Below, one piece after another: positions 19,509 through 29,129 of a stretch of DNA of 64,000 bases (the stretch's first letter is position 1; each line of letters begins with the position of its first letter). A program made the translations under genes and the position numbers. The notes beneath the pieces are model-generated. The model was not told where the DNA came from, did no database searches, and saw only the letters and a list, made by a program, of their open reading frames with translations. Source of the DNA: Neolewinella aurantiaca (lineage in GTDB: Bacteria > Bacteroidota > Bacteroidia > Chitinophagales > Saprospiraceae); the NCBI RefSeq assembly GCF_008014675.1, contig NZ_VOXD01000026.1, positions 34,477-98,476 on the forward strand. Reading direction: 5' to 3'.

Positions 19509-19654
19509 TCGTGGGTCCACCAGCTGGTTGATGGCTGGGAAGAGCAATACTTGAAGACAATTCGGATTCACCGAAAACAGGACCGGAAACAAGTGGCAGG
19601 TTGCCAGAAGAAACCCTTTGGCATGGTGGAACATTGCTAATAATAAGCTTTCTT

Positions 19655-19674
19655 TGCACCTGCGTACCGCGCCC
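19655..19674 (-). repeat. Dispersed element, copy 6
   Basis: Minus strand GGGCGCGGTACGCAGGTGCA followed by AAGAAAGCTT. In the 219-bp gap between pheS and corA. Confidence 0.8.
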
Positions 19675-19727
19675 GTATCCCTGATCAAAGGCCGGCACGG
19701 ATTATTGAAGAACCAAACCATCTCCCT

Positions 19728-20684
19728 ATGATCAGCTACTACGCCTCCCGCAATGGCCGCCTGGAAGAGATGGACTCCCTCGTTGAAGAAGGTTGCTGGA
19801 TCTCCCTGACGCCGCCTTTCGAGGCCGACGAACTGGCCAGGGTTGCCAATGATTTCGACCTACCGCCCGATTTCCTCACCGACCCGCTGGATACCGACGA
19901 ACGTTCGCGCTACGAGCGCGAAGACGATGCCCGGCTGATCGTTCTCAACACCCCGCTCCTTTCGGCCGGAGACGGGGACAACGACGGTATTTACATTACC
20001 GCTCCGATTGGTCTTATCCTAGTAGAAGATCACCTCATCACCGTCACCTCCTCGGCCAGCCACCCGGTGCTGAAACTCTTCACGGAAAATAAGGTACGCA
20101 ATGTAGACACCGCCCGCCGGCAGCACTTCGTGCTGCGTATTTTTGAACAGACGGTGTACCGCTACCTCACCTGCCTCAAGCGCCTCAACGTGAAGCGCAA
20201 CATGATCGAACAGGAACTCTACGAAAGCAGTCAGAACAAAGAGCTGAAGCAGCTGCTCAGCATTGAGAAATCACTGGTTTACTTCATCAATGCGCTCAAC
20301 GGTAACGAACTGCTGAAAATGAAGATGAAGCGGACCGATTTCCTCGCCATTCGCCACGATGAGGATTTGGCAGATTTGTTCGAAGACATCATCATCGACA
20401 ATGGCCAGGCCCTGGAGATGGCAAACATCTACACCAATATCCTCAACGGAACGATGTCGGCTTTCGGCTCGATCATTTCCAACAACCTCAACATCACGAT
20501 CCAGCGCCTGACCCTCATCACCATCATCCTTACCGTCCCGATGGTGATCGCCAGCTTCTTCGGCATGAACGTCACGGTCCCCTACCAGTCTGGTAGCGTC
20601 TGGGCCTTCTTCGGCATCATCCTCATCTCCGTTCTCATGAGCGTGGCTGTCATCGCCTACTTCCGGCGAAAACGGATGTTTTAG
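19728..20684 (+). CDS. corA: CorA-type magnesium/divalent cation transporter
   Basis: 318 aa. A soluble N-terminal domain and long helices precede two C-terminal membrane helices. The signature GMN (SFFGMNVTVPYQ, near residue 280) ends the first helix, and the short loop and basic tail FRRKRMF close the protein. It should form a pentameric channel for Mg2+ or related ions. Its TAG stop shares its last base with the next copy of the dispersed element. Confidence 0.95.
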   Translation: MISYYASRNGRLEEMDSLVEEGCWISLTPPFEADELARVANDFDLPPDFLTDPLDTDERSRYEREDDARLIVLNTPLLSAGDGDNDGIYITAPIGLILVEDHLITVTSSASHPVLKLFTENKVRNVDTARRQHFVLRIFEQTVYRYLTCLKRLNVKRNMIEQELYESSQNKELKQLLSIEKSLVYFINALNGNELLKMKMKRTDFLAIRHDEDLADLFEDIIIDNGQALEMANIYTNILNGTMSAFGSIISNNLNITIQRLTLITIILTVPMVIASFFGMNVTVPYQSGSVWAFFGIILISVLMSVAVIAYFRRKRMF

Positions 20685-20702
20685 GGCGCGGCCGCAGGTG
20701 TA
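20684..20702 (+). repeat. Dispersed element, copy 7, touching the corA stop codon
   Basis: GGGCGCGGCCGCAGGTGTA (TGTA in place of TGCA). The first G is the last base of the corA TAG. The 3' tail is weak. Confidence 0.75.
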
Positions 20703-20770
20703 GATTCCGGGTTTTAAGCGCAAGGAGGCTAAACACCCACCTATTCTCCTAGAAATTTTATCTGAGATAC

Positions 20771-21187
20771 ATGGTCCGAATACCACGACATCTCGATAAG
20801 ATCGTTCTCGTAAGCCTTACAACTGTTGTTTTCTGTACTCTTACTGCTGAGTATGATTTGAGTTGGTACGGCGACCCTGTCAGGCCCGGCAGAGGATTCC
20901 CGTTTCCCTTCATCAAGGATGGTTCCTGGACGTCGATGAGTTTTGAGCTTGCTCCGCTTTGGCTAATTGCTGACTTCCTGATTTATCTGGGCCTCAGTTT
21001 CCTGTTGCTTCGCCGGCTTTCCTCCTTTATCAGTAGTCGATGGTACCTGGCAATTCCTCTGCTTGTGATCGCCGCCATTCTGGTACTCACCTGCATATTT
21101 ATTCTAACCGGTTTTGAAACCATACTTTCGCTGTTCGACTACCAACCGCAGTGGCAAACCATCCGCTTTAAGTTTTTCTGGCTGTAA
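20771..21187 (+). CDS. Small membrane protein of unknown function
   Basis: 138 aa with about four hydrophobic segments (VLVSLTTVVFCTL, WLIADFLIYLGLSFLLLRRL, WYLAIPLLVIAAILVLTCIFIL) and a loop with GFPFPFIKDG. No family recognised. Convergent with the CHU_C adhesin gene, with which it shares a bidirectional hairpin. Confidence 0.7.
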   Translation: MVRIPRHLDKIVLVSLTTVVFCTLTAEYDLSWYGDPVRPGRGFPFPFIKDGSWTSMSFELAPLWLIADFLIYLGLSFLLLRRLSSFISSRWYLAIPLLVIAAILVLTCIFILTGFETILSLFDYQPQWQTIRFKFFWL

Positions 21188-21193
21188 TAAAAA

Positions 21194-21224
21194 ACCGCCG
21201 GCCCCCAAATTGGGAACCGGCGGT
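21194..21224. terminator. Bidirectional terminator between convergent genes
   Basis: ACCGCCGG...CCGGCGGT stem with a small internal mismatch and loop CCCCAAATTGGGAA. On the minus strand it is followed by a T run (revcomp of AATAAAAAA), so it mainly ends the adhesin operon. Confidence 0.85.
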
Positions 21225-21246
21225 AATTGAACGTAGTAGTTCGGGC

Positions 21247-24200
21247 TTAACGCAGAATGGTAATGTTACCCTGCTTGACGAATGGCTCACCGGTCGGGCA
21301 GGTAAGCCGCAGCCAGTAGCCGTAAACGTCTGGCTCCAGGTCATCACCTTCGATGGTACCGTCCCAACTATCGTTGATGTCGTCCGAGGTGTAAACCTCT
21401 TGTCCCCAACGGTTGTAGATGATCCAGCGGAAGTCCGTAATCTGATCCGCAAAGTTCGAGCGGACACGCATGACTTCGTTCCGACCGTCCTGGTTAGGAG
21501 TGAATGCGTTAGGGATGTACACGTGGTCGAAGTCACAGAGTGGGTCTTCTACGCGGAGTGTAATGGTAACGATTTCGGTACATCCGTTCTGGGTAACGAC
21601 TACTTCGTAGGTCACATCACCGGCTTCGTCCGGGGTAACGGTTACGGTCTGGCCGGTATTCGGAACGATGGTTCCGTTGCCTCCCATCCATTCGTAAGTA
21701 CAACCAACACATTCTCCTTCTACGGAGAGGTCAGAAGTTTCACCGATAAAGATGGTGTCAGGCTCAGCTGTTCCGAAGAGTCCGCCCAGGTCGGTAACAT
21801 TGATGACAACATCGTTAGTGCTGCTACAACCAGTAGCCGGGTCAACGGTAGTAACGGTAATAGTAGAGCTCGATGTGCCGACAAATACCGGATTGGTGGG
21901 ATCGGAATCATCGATCAGGTCTGATGGTTCATACGTATAGTCCAGAACACCGTTCACTCCACCCGGAGCGAAGATAGATGGCTGGTCTCCGGCACAGGCA
22001 TCAACATTCTCGAGGGGCAGGCCAGCAGTAATATCAGAAACGGTTACCGTTACCGGCACGACCTGAGAACAACCGGTGTTCGGGTCAGTAGCCTCACCGT
22101 ATACGGTATAGGTCTGGCCTACTTCTGCAGCTTCTACTGTGTAGGTTGGTCCGGTACCGATTTCGTTGTTGAGGTCCTCATCGTCGTACCAAACAATCAC
22201 AACATCATCGTTAACGGAAGTGCCACCAACGGTGATATCAGCAGGTTCACAGATCACAGTATCCACAGGGCTGGCCATGAAACTGATCTCAGGAGCCACG
22301 TCGACATTGATTGTTTGAGTTTCAGAACAACCGGTAAGCGGGTCGGTGATCGTTACCGTCAGCGTACCATCTTCATCGAAGGTGCCAACGGGGTTCGCGG
22401 GGTCGGTAAGGTCGAGATCATCGGAAGGGACCCATTCGTAATTGTATCCGTCAACCTGTGGGCCTCCGTCAATAACAAAGCCTTCGTTAAAACATGGCTG
22501 AATCACATCGACATACATATTTGGCGTGAAAGGAGTAACGGTAACCGGAACTGTAATCACGGTATCGCAACCAAACTGATTGGTAACAGTGACCATGAGG
22601 TCAACCGTGCCTTCAGCAGGAGCAGTGATGTCAACGAACTCACCATCGAGAGGTCCGTTGATGATATCGTTGGGCTCCCAGGAATAAGTCAGCGTATCAT
22701 TAGGGTCGTTGTTAACAACGGCTACCATGGTATCCATAGCTGCACAGAGGTTGACACCGCTGGCACCGACATTAATTCCTGCATCTACCTGATTGTTGAT
22801 GATCACTACTGTGTCTCTTTCGATACAGCCGAATTCGTTTGTTGCTGTGATAACTATTGTATCCCGACCGCTTGGGTTAACCGTAAACTCGCTTCCTGAT
22901 CCCAATACGTTGCCGTCGAGGTCAGTGTAAACGATATTTACATCGTCGTTGGTAGTAAGGTTAACGTCAAGATCGATAGGATTTCCACAGGTTTGAACTG
23001 TGGGGAGAATCACTTCTCCGTTGTTACCACCGTTGCCTCCGTTACCGTTGCCGCCGTCATCGCCGGTCAATGGTCCGTCTGGTCCGTTGACTACCAGGCC
23101 AATGCTGTCAGCAATGACAACCGTAACGGTGTCGGTATTTGCGCAATTGAAGTCGGCAGAAGTTGCCGTTACGGATACTACATAAGTGCCAGCAATACTG
23201 GTAGTCGGGTTAGAATCGTTGGCATCGAAATCAGTTGCGGGAGACCAGTTGTAGGTCAGTCCTTCATCGGCTCCGGGATTAAGTTCAGTAGAGTCTCCCG
23301 GGCAGATAACGATTTCTTCCTCGAGGTCGATTACCGCCAGGTTAACAGTAAAAGTGGTATCGAGCGTAGAAGTACAATCGTCTTCGGAAGTCACTTCTAA
23401 AGTAGCAGTAACCGTACCGGATTCAGAGATAACCACAGATGGGTTTTGGTCCGTGCTTGTAGTTGGCACTACTCCGGTGAAGGTCCACTCGTAATCGAGG
23501 CCTGAGCCCGTAGCATTAATACTTTCATCGGTGAACGTCAAAGTAGCGGTACCGTTGTCACAGTCGTCGAGACCGATGCTGAAACCGGCATCGAGAACGA
23601 GTGGGAAGGTTGTCACTTCCTGGGTAAAGCTAGTTACACAGTTCTGATCGTAGACGAGATCAAGAGTAACGGTGTAGGTTCCGGGAGAATCGTATACGTG
23701 AACCGGGTTAGCATCAGTAGAAGTAGTTCCGTCGCCAAAGTCGTAGACATAACCGAAAGAGACAGTGCTACTGTTGGTGAAAGTTACAGTAGAGCCGTCA
23801 CAGTCGACCATTGAGGAGAACGATAAAGCGCCACTGTCATCAATCACGATGATCTGTACATCCTCTGTCTCCATACAGCCGTACTGGTTGGTTACGGTAA
23901 CAGTTGCAGCGTAATCACCCGGATCTCCCACAAATGTTGGGTTAGCAGTGCTTACGGTTGCTGGGTCGAACAGTTCAGCCGGAGCCCACAGGTAAGTAAG
24001 AGCGTCGTTCTCGTCGAGGTTAGTTACCGCAAGGTTGACTCCGTCACTAAGGCAGCTGAGGACAGTGTCTGGAACTGCGATGTCAACAGGGCCACCGCTT
24101 ACGGTGAAAGTGATGCTGTCCGTGCAACCTTGGGGATCGGTAGCAACGATGAGGTATTCAGACTCGCCGCTTACGTCGAGTGTAAAAGTGTTTCCTGCCC

Positions 24201-26316
24201 CAACCTGAACTCCGAGTGGGTTGAATAAAACTACATCAGCAGCAACCGCAGTAGTTGCGGTGATGGTTGTGGTAGGATCACAGATTGGCCCTCCTCCAAT
24301 AACCTGAAGGTCAATATCGGGAGATACCGTAATGGTTACTTCTTCGGTAGTGGTACATACAGAGCCTGTAGCACTGTTATTCGTGATAACCACAGAGTAC
24401 GTTGTAGTCACACCCGGGTTAAACGTTGGCTGATTGGAATTCACATCATCAATTCCGGTAGCCGGACTCCATAAGTAATCGTAAGAGGAGTTACCCGCAA
24501 CTGGAAGTTGAACAGACTCTCCAAAACAAATGCTTAGAGCGGAAGGGAATGGACTTGCATCGAAATCGGCAACAGTAACATCCGTACAGGTACGGTTTAC
24601 ACACCCAGTAGGGTCGGTAACGAGAACGCAGTAAGTTCCTGCTTCGCTGATTCGAACTGTATCGGTGGTAATTCCGTCCACGCCTGGGCCTTCCCACAAG
24701 AAGGCAGGTGAGCCAACAACTCCGGCATCGACCGCTCTGAGAAGAGAGGTTTCACCTTCACAGATATCAGTCGGGCCGACAATGTTAGCGCTGATGACCG
24801 GAACTCTTGCCCGGAATTCGGACTGACTGCTTGCAAACCAGTATGTATTGAGGGTGCTTTTATCGCCATAGCCTACTGTCTCATCGTCATCGAAGGTGTC
24901 ACATGTACCTCCGGGGTTGAGCGCGAAGTTGTTCCAGGTTCGGCAACCGTCTCCACAATCACAGCCATCGCGTCCGTCTTTGGACACTCCGGTTCCCGGG
25001 TCTTCAGGGATGTCACGATCATCGTAGAACAGACGGTTAGAAGTAAGTTGCCCCTGGTTACACGTAGGACGAACGGTTTCAACACAGAAGCCATTCTTCA
25101 GAAACTCCACATCGTAAGCAGAGTAGTGCTGTACACCTTGAGCATAGTTGATGATTACATCGACAGTATCCGTAAAGCTTACGGGAGTGCTGTCAGCAAG
25201 TAAGCCGTTCCATGGGATACAGGCAGTAAGGCTGTCAGCGGGGAAGTCATAGACGAGAGCAACGTCCATGCCATTGTCATCAAGTAATCCGTTTCCATCA
25301 AAATCGAGGATGATTTCTACCTGGCCCTGACGGGTAACTTCAACTTCGAGGCAGTAAGGATCGACTCCGCCACAAATGAAAGATTCACCTGCGTTTACCT
25401 CACCACAAATACCGTCGGGGAAAATTTCAATGTCCGGTAGTGACAGGAATATCCGGTGCTGCCGTGCCATAGCGGTCTCATTGAGCCCCGCAACGGACTT
25501 ACGGTCTTCGGCTAAGTTGCCGGAAGTACCCGGGCCGGTTTCGTTGAAAGCAATGTTGAAGGACAATCCCTGAAAGCCAGAGTCCTGAAAATCAATTTTT
25601 GAGACGAACCCATCTTCGGTATAGCTGAAGAGTGTGCCATTGAATTCTCTGTCCCAAACACAATCAGGGGGATTGGTTCCGGTAACCTGTGGAGTACGGA
25701 AAGCCCAACCCCGGGACCAAACCCGTCCTTCCCGAACGTCTCCGTCACGAACGACGGTAAAGTCCCAGAATGGGATATTGACCCGACGACTGCTGACTGT
25801 TGCGTCATCAAATTCGATGTAGTAATCACCAGTTTCACCCGGCCGGAATACGTACATAGAATCTCCACTAACTAACTGGTCAACAGAATATACGCCATAC
25901 TCGGCTTCTGCGTAAGAATTGACGTTAGCGTTCAGGTTGGTGACCGTAAATGGTCCGTGAACGATATCGTCAGGGCCATCAACGTTAACCTTTTTGATTT
26001 GGAACCTGTACCGACTACGGGTAACGTTCGTGTAAGGATTTCCGTTATTGTCGTAACCCGGAGCAAGTCCCAGGTAAAGGACTTCGTCGGCTCTGCCGAA
26101 GGAAACGACTAATCGTCCTTCCGGGGCGCCATCGAAATCGGCAAAGTTATTAAAGCCAATGCGGCCAGTTTCAAGCATAACGGGAGAATCCGCTTCTGTT
26201 GGAGCGATATCCTTGATCCCCGCAGCGTGGAGCGAGATCCCGGTAAACAGGCTGAACAGGATGATCAACCATGCACCGGCAAGATGGGAAAAATGTATGT
26301 TCTGGAATAATTTCAC
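21247..26316 (-). CDS. Giant PKD/Ig-like adhesin with gliding-motility type (CHU_C) C-terminus
   Basis: 1689 aa. A signal segment (GAWLIILFSLFTGISLHAAG) leads a long secreted protein of repeated Ig/PKD-like modules. A canonical PKD is YDFGDGTTSTDANPVHVYD. A Gly/Asn-rich linker (GDDGGNGNGGNGGNNGE) splits the array. The C-terminal about 95 residues form a type B T9SS sorting domain (IPNAFTPNQDGRNEV, NRWGQEVY, GYWLRLTC, GNITILR). Proteins with this end are exported by T9SS with PorP/SprF help and act as surface adhesins, as SprB does. Third gene of a porP-ompA-adhesin operon. Confidence 0.9.
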   Translation of the reverse strand: MKLFQNIHFSHLAGAWLIILFSLFTGISLHAAGIKDIAPTEADSPVMLETGRIGFNNFADFDGAPEGRLVVSFGRADEVLYLGLAPGYDNNGNPYTNVTRSRYRFQIKKVNVDGPDDIVHGPFTVTNLNANVNSYAEAEYGVYSVDQLVSGDSMYVFRPGETGDYYIEFDDATVSSRRVNIPFWDFTVVRDGDVREGRVWSRGWAFRTPQVTGTNPPDCVWDREFNGTLFSYTEDGFVSKIDFQDSGFQGLSFNIAFNETGPGTSGNLAEDRKSVAGLNETAMARQHRIFLSLPDIEIFPDGICGEVNAGESFICGGVDPYCLEVEVTRQGQVEIILDFDGNGLLDDNGMDVALVYDFPADSLTACIPWNGLLADSTPVSFTDTVDVIINYAQGVQHYSAYDVEFLKNGFCVETVRPTCNQGQLTSNRLFYDDRDIPEDPGTGVSKDGRDGCDCGDGCRTWNNFALNPGGTCDTFDDDETVGYGDKSTLNTYWFASSQSEFRARVPVISANIVGPTDICEGETSLLRAVDAGVVGSPAFLWEGPGVDGITTDTVRISEAGTYCVLVTDPTGCVNRTCTDVTVADFDASPFPSALSICFGESVQLPVAGNSSYDYLWSPATGIDDVNSNQPTFNPGVTTTYSVVITNNSATGSVCTTTEEVTITVSPDIDLQVIGGGPICDPTTTITATTAVAADVVLFNPLGVQVGAGNTFTLDVSGESEYLIVATDPQGCTDSITFTVSGGPVDIAVPDTVLSCLSDGVNLAVTNLDENDALTYLWAPAELFDPATVSTANPTFVGDPGDYAATVTVTNQYGCMETEDVQIIVIDDSGALSFSSMVDCDGSTVTFTNSSTVSFGYVYDFGDGTTSTDANPVHVYDSPGTYTVTLDLVYDQNCVTSFTQEVTTFPLVLDAGFSIGLDDCDNGTATLTFTDESINATGSGLDYEWTFTGVVPTTSTDQNPSVVISESGTVTATLEVTSEDDCTSTLDTTFTVNLAVIDLEEEIVICPGDSTELNPGADEGLTYNWSPATDFDANDSNPTTSIAGTYVVSVTATSADFNCANTDTVTVVIADSIGLVVNGPDGPLTGDDGGNGNGGNGGNNGEVILPTVQTCGNPIDLDVNLTTNDDVNIVYTDLDGNVLGSGSEFTVNPSGRDTIVITATNEFGCIERDTVVIINNQVDAGINVGASGVNLCAAMDTMVAVVNNDPNDTLTYSWEPNDIINGPLDGEFVDITAPAEGTVDLMVTVTNQFGCDTVITVPVTVTPFTPNMYVDVIQPCFNEGFVIDGGPQVDGYNYEWVPSDDLDLTDPANPVGTFDEDGTLTVTITDPLTGCSETQTINVDVAPEISFMASPVDTVICEPADITVGGTSVNDDVVIVWYDDEDLNNEIGTGPTYTVEAAEVGQTYTVYGEATDPNTGCSQVVPVTVTVSDITAGLPLENVDACAGDQPSIFAPGGVNGVLDYTYEPSDLIDDSDPTNPVFVGTSSSTITVTTVDPATGCSSTNDVVINVTDLGGLFGTAEPDTIFIGETSDLSVEGECVGCTYEWMGGNGTIVPNTGQTVTVTPDEAGDVTYEVVVTQNGCTEIVTITLRVEDPLCDFDHVYIPNAFTPNQDGRNEVMRVRSNFADQITDFRWIIYNRWGQEVYTSDDINDSWDGTIEGDDLEPDVYGYWLRLTCPTGEPFVKQGNITILR

Positions 26317-26352
26317 GGTTACAATACTTTAATATAAATGCTGGTGATGGTT

Positions 26353-29106
26353 TTACTTCTTCTTGGTGGAGACTCCGTTGCGCAGTACTACCCGGCGCTC
26401 GAGGGAAGCGATGGTAGAGTACACGGATTCCCGCTCACGGTCGATAAGTTCGTAGATCTTATCCAGGTTCGCGGTAGTTTCCCCAAGTGCAGCTTCTGAG
26501 AAACTCAGTTGCTTTCCGTCGATGTATTTAGCGAGTACACCTCCTTTGTAGTCCCTGAAGAAGTGTTTTAGGGACATGTTCCGGCGAGAGCTCAAACGAC
26601 GGTTGTATTCCGTTGGTGCACGAGGGCTGGCGTATCCCTGCAGTTCAACTGTGAAGGTTCCTCCACTCTGCAGATGAAGAATAAGTGCGTCCGAGAAGCG
26701 GCGGAGTTGCTCCCAACCAGCTTCTACTTCCTGATCGAAGAATTGATCAATATCTCCCCGGGTAAGGAAAGATTTTTCCTGGTCCATTCCTTCGCTGGAT
26801 TCCTTTTTGAAGGCTTCACGGCGGTTAGCATAAGGGATGTAAGTTTCTTCGTAATTGAGTTTAGTTCTAACGCTGTAAGAGTCCGGATCCGGATGATCGT
26901 TATCGAAGTAAACTTCAAACGGCAGGAAGTCATTCAGGTCATTACTGAAAAGTGGCACGTAGTAAACAAGCGTTCCGTCACCATCGATAAGGTCCTGTTC
27001 GGAGAAGCGAAGGGTATCAGTACGGGGGAAGTAACCCGCTCTTTTCGTGTCGAGAATGAAGGGTTCGTTGAGGTTGACTGTGTAGTAGAAATCATTACCT
27101 GTAGAATTGGTAGACTCTCCTACCAATTTTCCGCTGGCTTTGATAAGTTTCAGGGTTGCATTGAAGAGCGGCTCATCCGTACGGCCGTCAATTACGTATA
27201 CTTCCAGAGACTGACCAAGGTAAAGATCACGGCGAATTGAGGTACTTCCTTCATTTGCGTCGTATTCAGTGAGGTCAACTTCTGTTTCGGCCTTACCAAA
27301 TCCAGGGCGGGTAGCTGTTACGATGTAACGCTTTCCAATTTCCAGTTCGTAGTGAGAATCGTTACCAGTAGGGTTGGTGATTTCTTCCACCAGGTTAAGT
27401 GAACCATCTTCGAGTACTTCTGAAAGACTGACGGTTACGTTGGACAGCTCGGACTCATCGGCGTTGTTGTAAGTGAATACATCAAGATCAACTTTCGGGT
27501 TAAGCTCGAGGACTCGCTCAATAAAGGGCAGGTCACGCAGTTCAGGGCTGGAAAGGTCAAATCTGTCGAGGGCTGTTGTGAAACCATCCTTATCTGCAAT
27601 CAATTCGTACTCCATCCCCGGTTCAACCTTGAAGTTGAACTCGTTACCTTCGAGGTTGGTCACCTCGTCCATCAGCTCAGGTCCGTTAGGAGTGATCTTG
27701 AACAGTTTAACGGTAGCACCAGTCAGGTCTTCTCCCGTGAGCTTATTGAGGGTAATAGCCTGCAGGTCAATACGGTTGTCGGGGGTAAATTCGTAGAGAT
27801 CGTAACAACAAACGTCACGAGCTTCGGAGTAAAACAGAGCTTCGCCGCTTGGCCGGCGACTGCCGACGTACGCCTGATCGGGGTCATCGAAGCGTGTGTA
27901 GTACGCTTCATCGGCTGCTGAGTTTACCGGAGCGCCCATGTTAACGGGGTTGCGGAAGTTACCATCGATGAGGTAAGACTTATAGACGTCCATGCCGCCA
28001 AATGTGAAGCGACCGTTGGTTGCGAAGTACAGGGTTTTACGCGGCGCGTAAAAGAACGGAGAAGCTTCATCTCCTGCTGTATTCAGTTCGGTAAGGTTCT
28101 CAGATGCTCCAAGTGATCCGTCTGCTGAAATCATAGAACGGTACAGGTCTAGTCCTCCCTGCCCACCCGGACGATCGGATGCGAAGTAGAGGTACTCGTT
28201 GCCTGACTCATCGAAGCCGACACTCGGCTGAGTAGTACTGAACCCTGTTTGATTAATACTTGTCTTTTGTGGGTTTGTCCAGTTGCCGTCAGCAGATACA
28301 TCTGCGCGGTAAACATCACAAATCAGTTCATCGTAGTTACGAAACTCACAAACGGAGTAGTAAACCTTGGTCATCTCCTTATTGAAGGCGGTATGGGCCA
28401 CGTTTTTACCAGGCAGGTTAATACTTGCGGGCAGGGGCTCAGCGGTTGTTTCGCCCGTTTGCTTCATGATGCGGCTCAGACTGCGCTTGGGTTTAAGAGT
28501 GTCGTTTTTAAACTCGAATGTATTGGAGGAGAAATAGCGATCGGCTCCTTTACCTCGAACATACATGATATCGGAATCCTGCGTGTTGATGCCTTCAGGT
28601 AGGTGATTCAACTGAATATCTTCAGCGCGGGTAAGAGCGTCAATAGCCCAGTCTGCATCATTAATTTGTGACAGAGCAATAGCACGATAAGCTTCAGGTG
28701 CTCGTGGCTGGTCGTCCAGAAATTGCTGAAAGTGAGCAACAGCCTGATCGTACCGGCCTTGCCGGAAAACTGCTTGCCCCATATAGTACTGAGACAGTGG
28801 GTACTTGTCGACAGCGGGAAGGCTTTGAAGCTTCACCAGGTATTTTTCGGCTTCGGTGTAGGCAGTTGCGCGATAAGCAGCAGTGCCAGCTTTGTAGTAA
28901 GCTTCACCGATTCGGGCTTCATAAGCCTGATCATCGCTCCATTCGTCTTCAGCGGCGATAGCATAAAGGCGATAAGCGTTGTAGTGGTCGTCTCTCTGGG
29001 CAGCCTTATCGGCTGCACTGAGGTATCCTTCGAAGGATTGGTTTTGTGCAAAGAGCCCTGATACAGCCAGAGCAAAAAAGGCAGTAAGTAAGTAGATTCT
29101 AGTCAT
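26353..29106 (-). CDS. OmpA-family protein with TPR, PD40 and carboxypeptidase-like repeats (PorE-like)
   Basis: 917 aa. Signal peptide (MTRIYLLTAFFALAVSGLFAQ), TPR-like region (about 20-190), PD40 propeller (about 200-440; YLYFASDRPGGQGGLDLY), repeated regulatory-like domains (about 460-740) and a C-terminal OmpA domain (VELQGYASPRAPTEYNRRLSSRR) that binds peptidoglycan. The layout matches PorE/SprE-neighbour OmpA proteins that couple T9SS to the cell wall. ATG 29106 was chosen over an upstream in-frame start because it starts the signal peptide. It begins 23 nt after the porP-like gene. Confidence 0.9.
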   Translation of the reverse strand: MTRIYLLTAFFALAVSGLFAQNQSFEGYLSAADKAAQRDDHYNAYRLYAIAAEDEWSDDQAYEARIGEAYYKAGTAAYRATAYTEAEKYLVKLQSLPAVDKYPLSQYYMGQAVFRQGRYDQAVAHFQQFLDDQPRAPEAYRAIALSQINDADWAIDALTRAEDIQLNHLPEGINTQDSDIMYVRGKGADRYFSSNTFEFKNDTLKPKRSLSRIMKQTGETTAEPLPASINLPGKNVAHTAFNKEMTKVYYSVCEFRNYDELICDVYRADVSADGNWTNPQKTSINQTGFSTTQPSVGFDESGNEYLYFASDRPGGQGGLDLYRSMISADGSLGASENLTELNTAGDEASPFFYAPRKTLYFATNGRFTFGGMDVYKSYLIDGNFRNPVNMGAPVNSAADEAYYTRFDDPDQAYVGSRRPSGEALFYSEARDVCCYDLYEFTPDNRIDLQAITLNKLTGEDLTGATVKLFKITPNGPELMDEVTNLEGNEFNFKVEPGMEYELIADKDGFTTALDRFDLSSPELRDLPFIERVLELNPKVDLDVFTYNNADESELSNVTVSLSEVLEDGSLNLVEEITNPTGNDSHYELEIGKRYIVTATRPGFGKAETEVDLTEYDANEGSTSIRRDLYLGQSLEVYVIDGRTDEPLFNATLKLIKASGKLVGESTNSTGNDFYYTVNLNEPFILDTKRAGYFPRTDTLRFSEQDLIDGDGTLVYYVPLFSNDLNDFLPFEVYFDNDHPDPDSYSVRTKLNYEETYIPYANRREAFKKESSEGMDQEKSFLTRGDIDQFFDQEVEAGWEQLRRFSDALILHLQSGGTFTVELQGYASPRAPTEYNRRLSSRRNMSLKHFFRDYKGGVLAKYIDGKQLSFSEAALGETTANLDKIYELIDRERESVYSTIASLERRVVLRNGVSTKKK

Positions 29107-29129
29107 CAGAAATTGGGATTGGGCGAGAT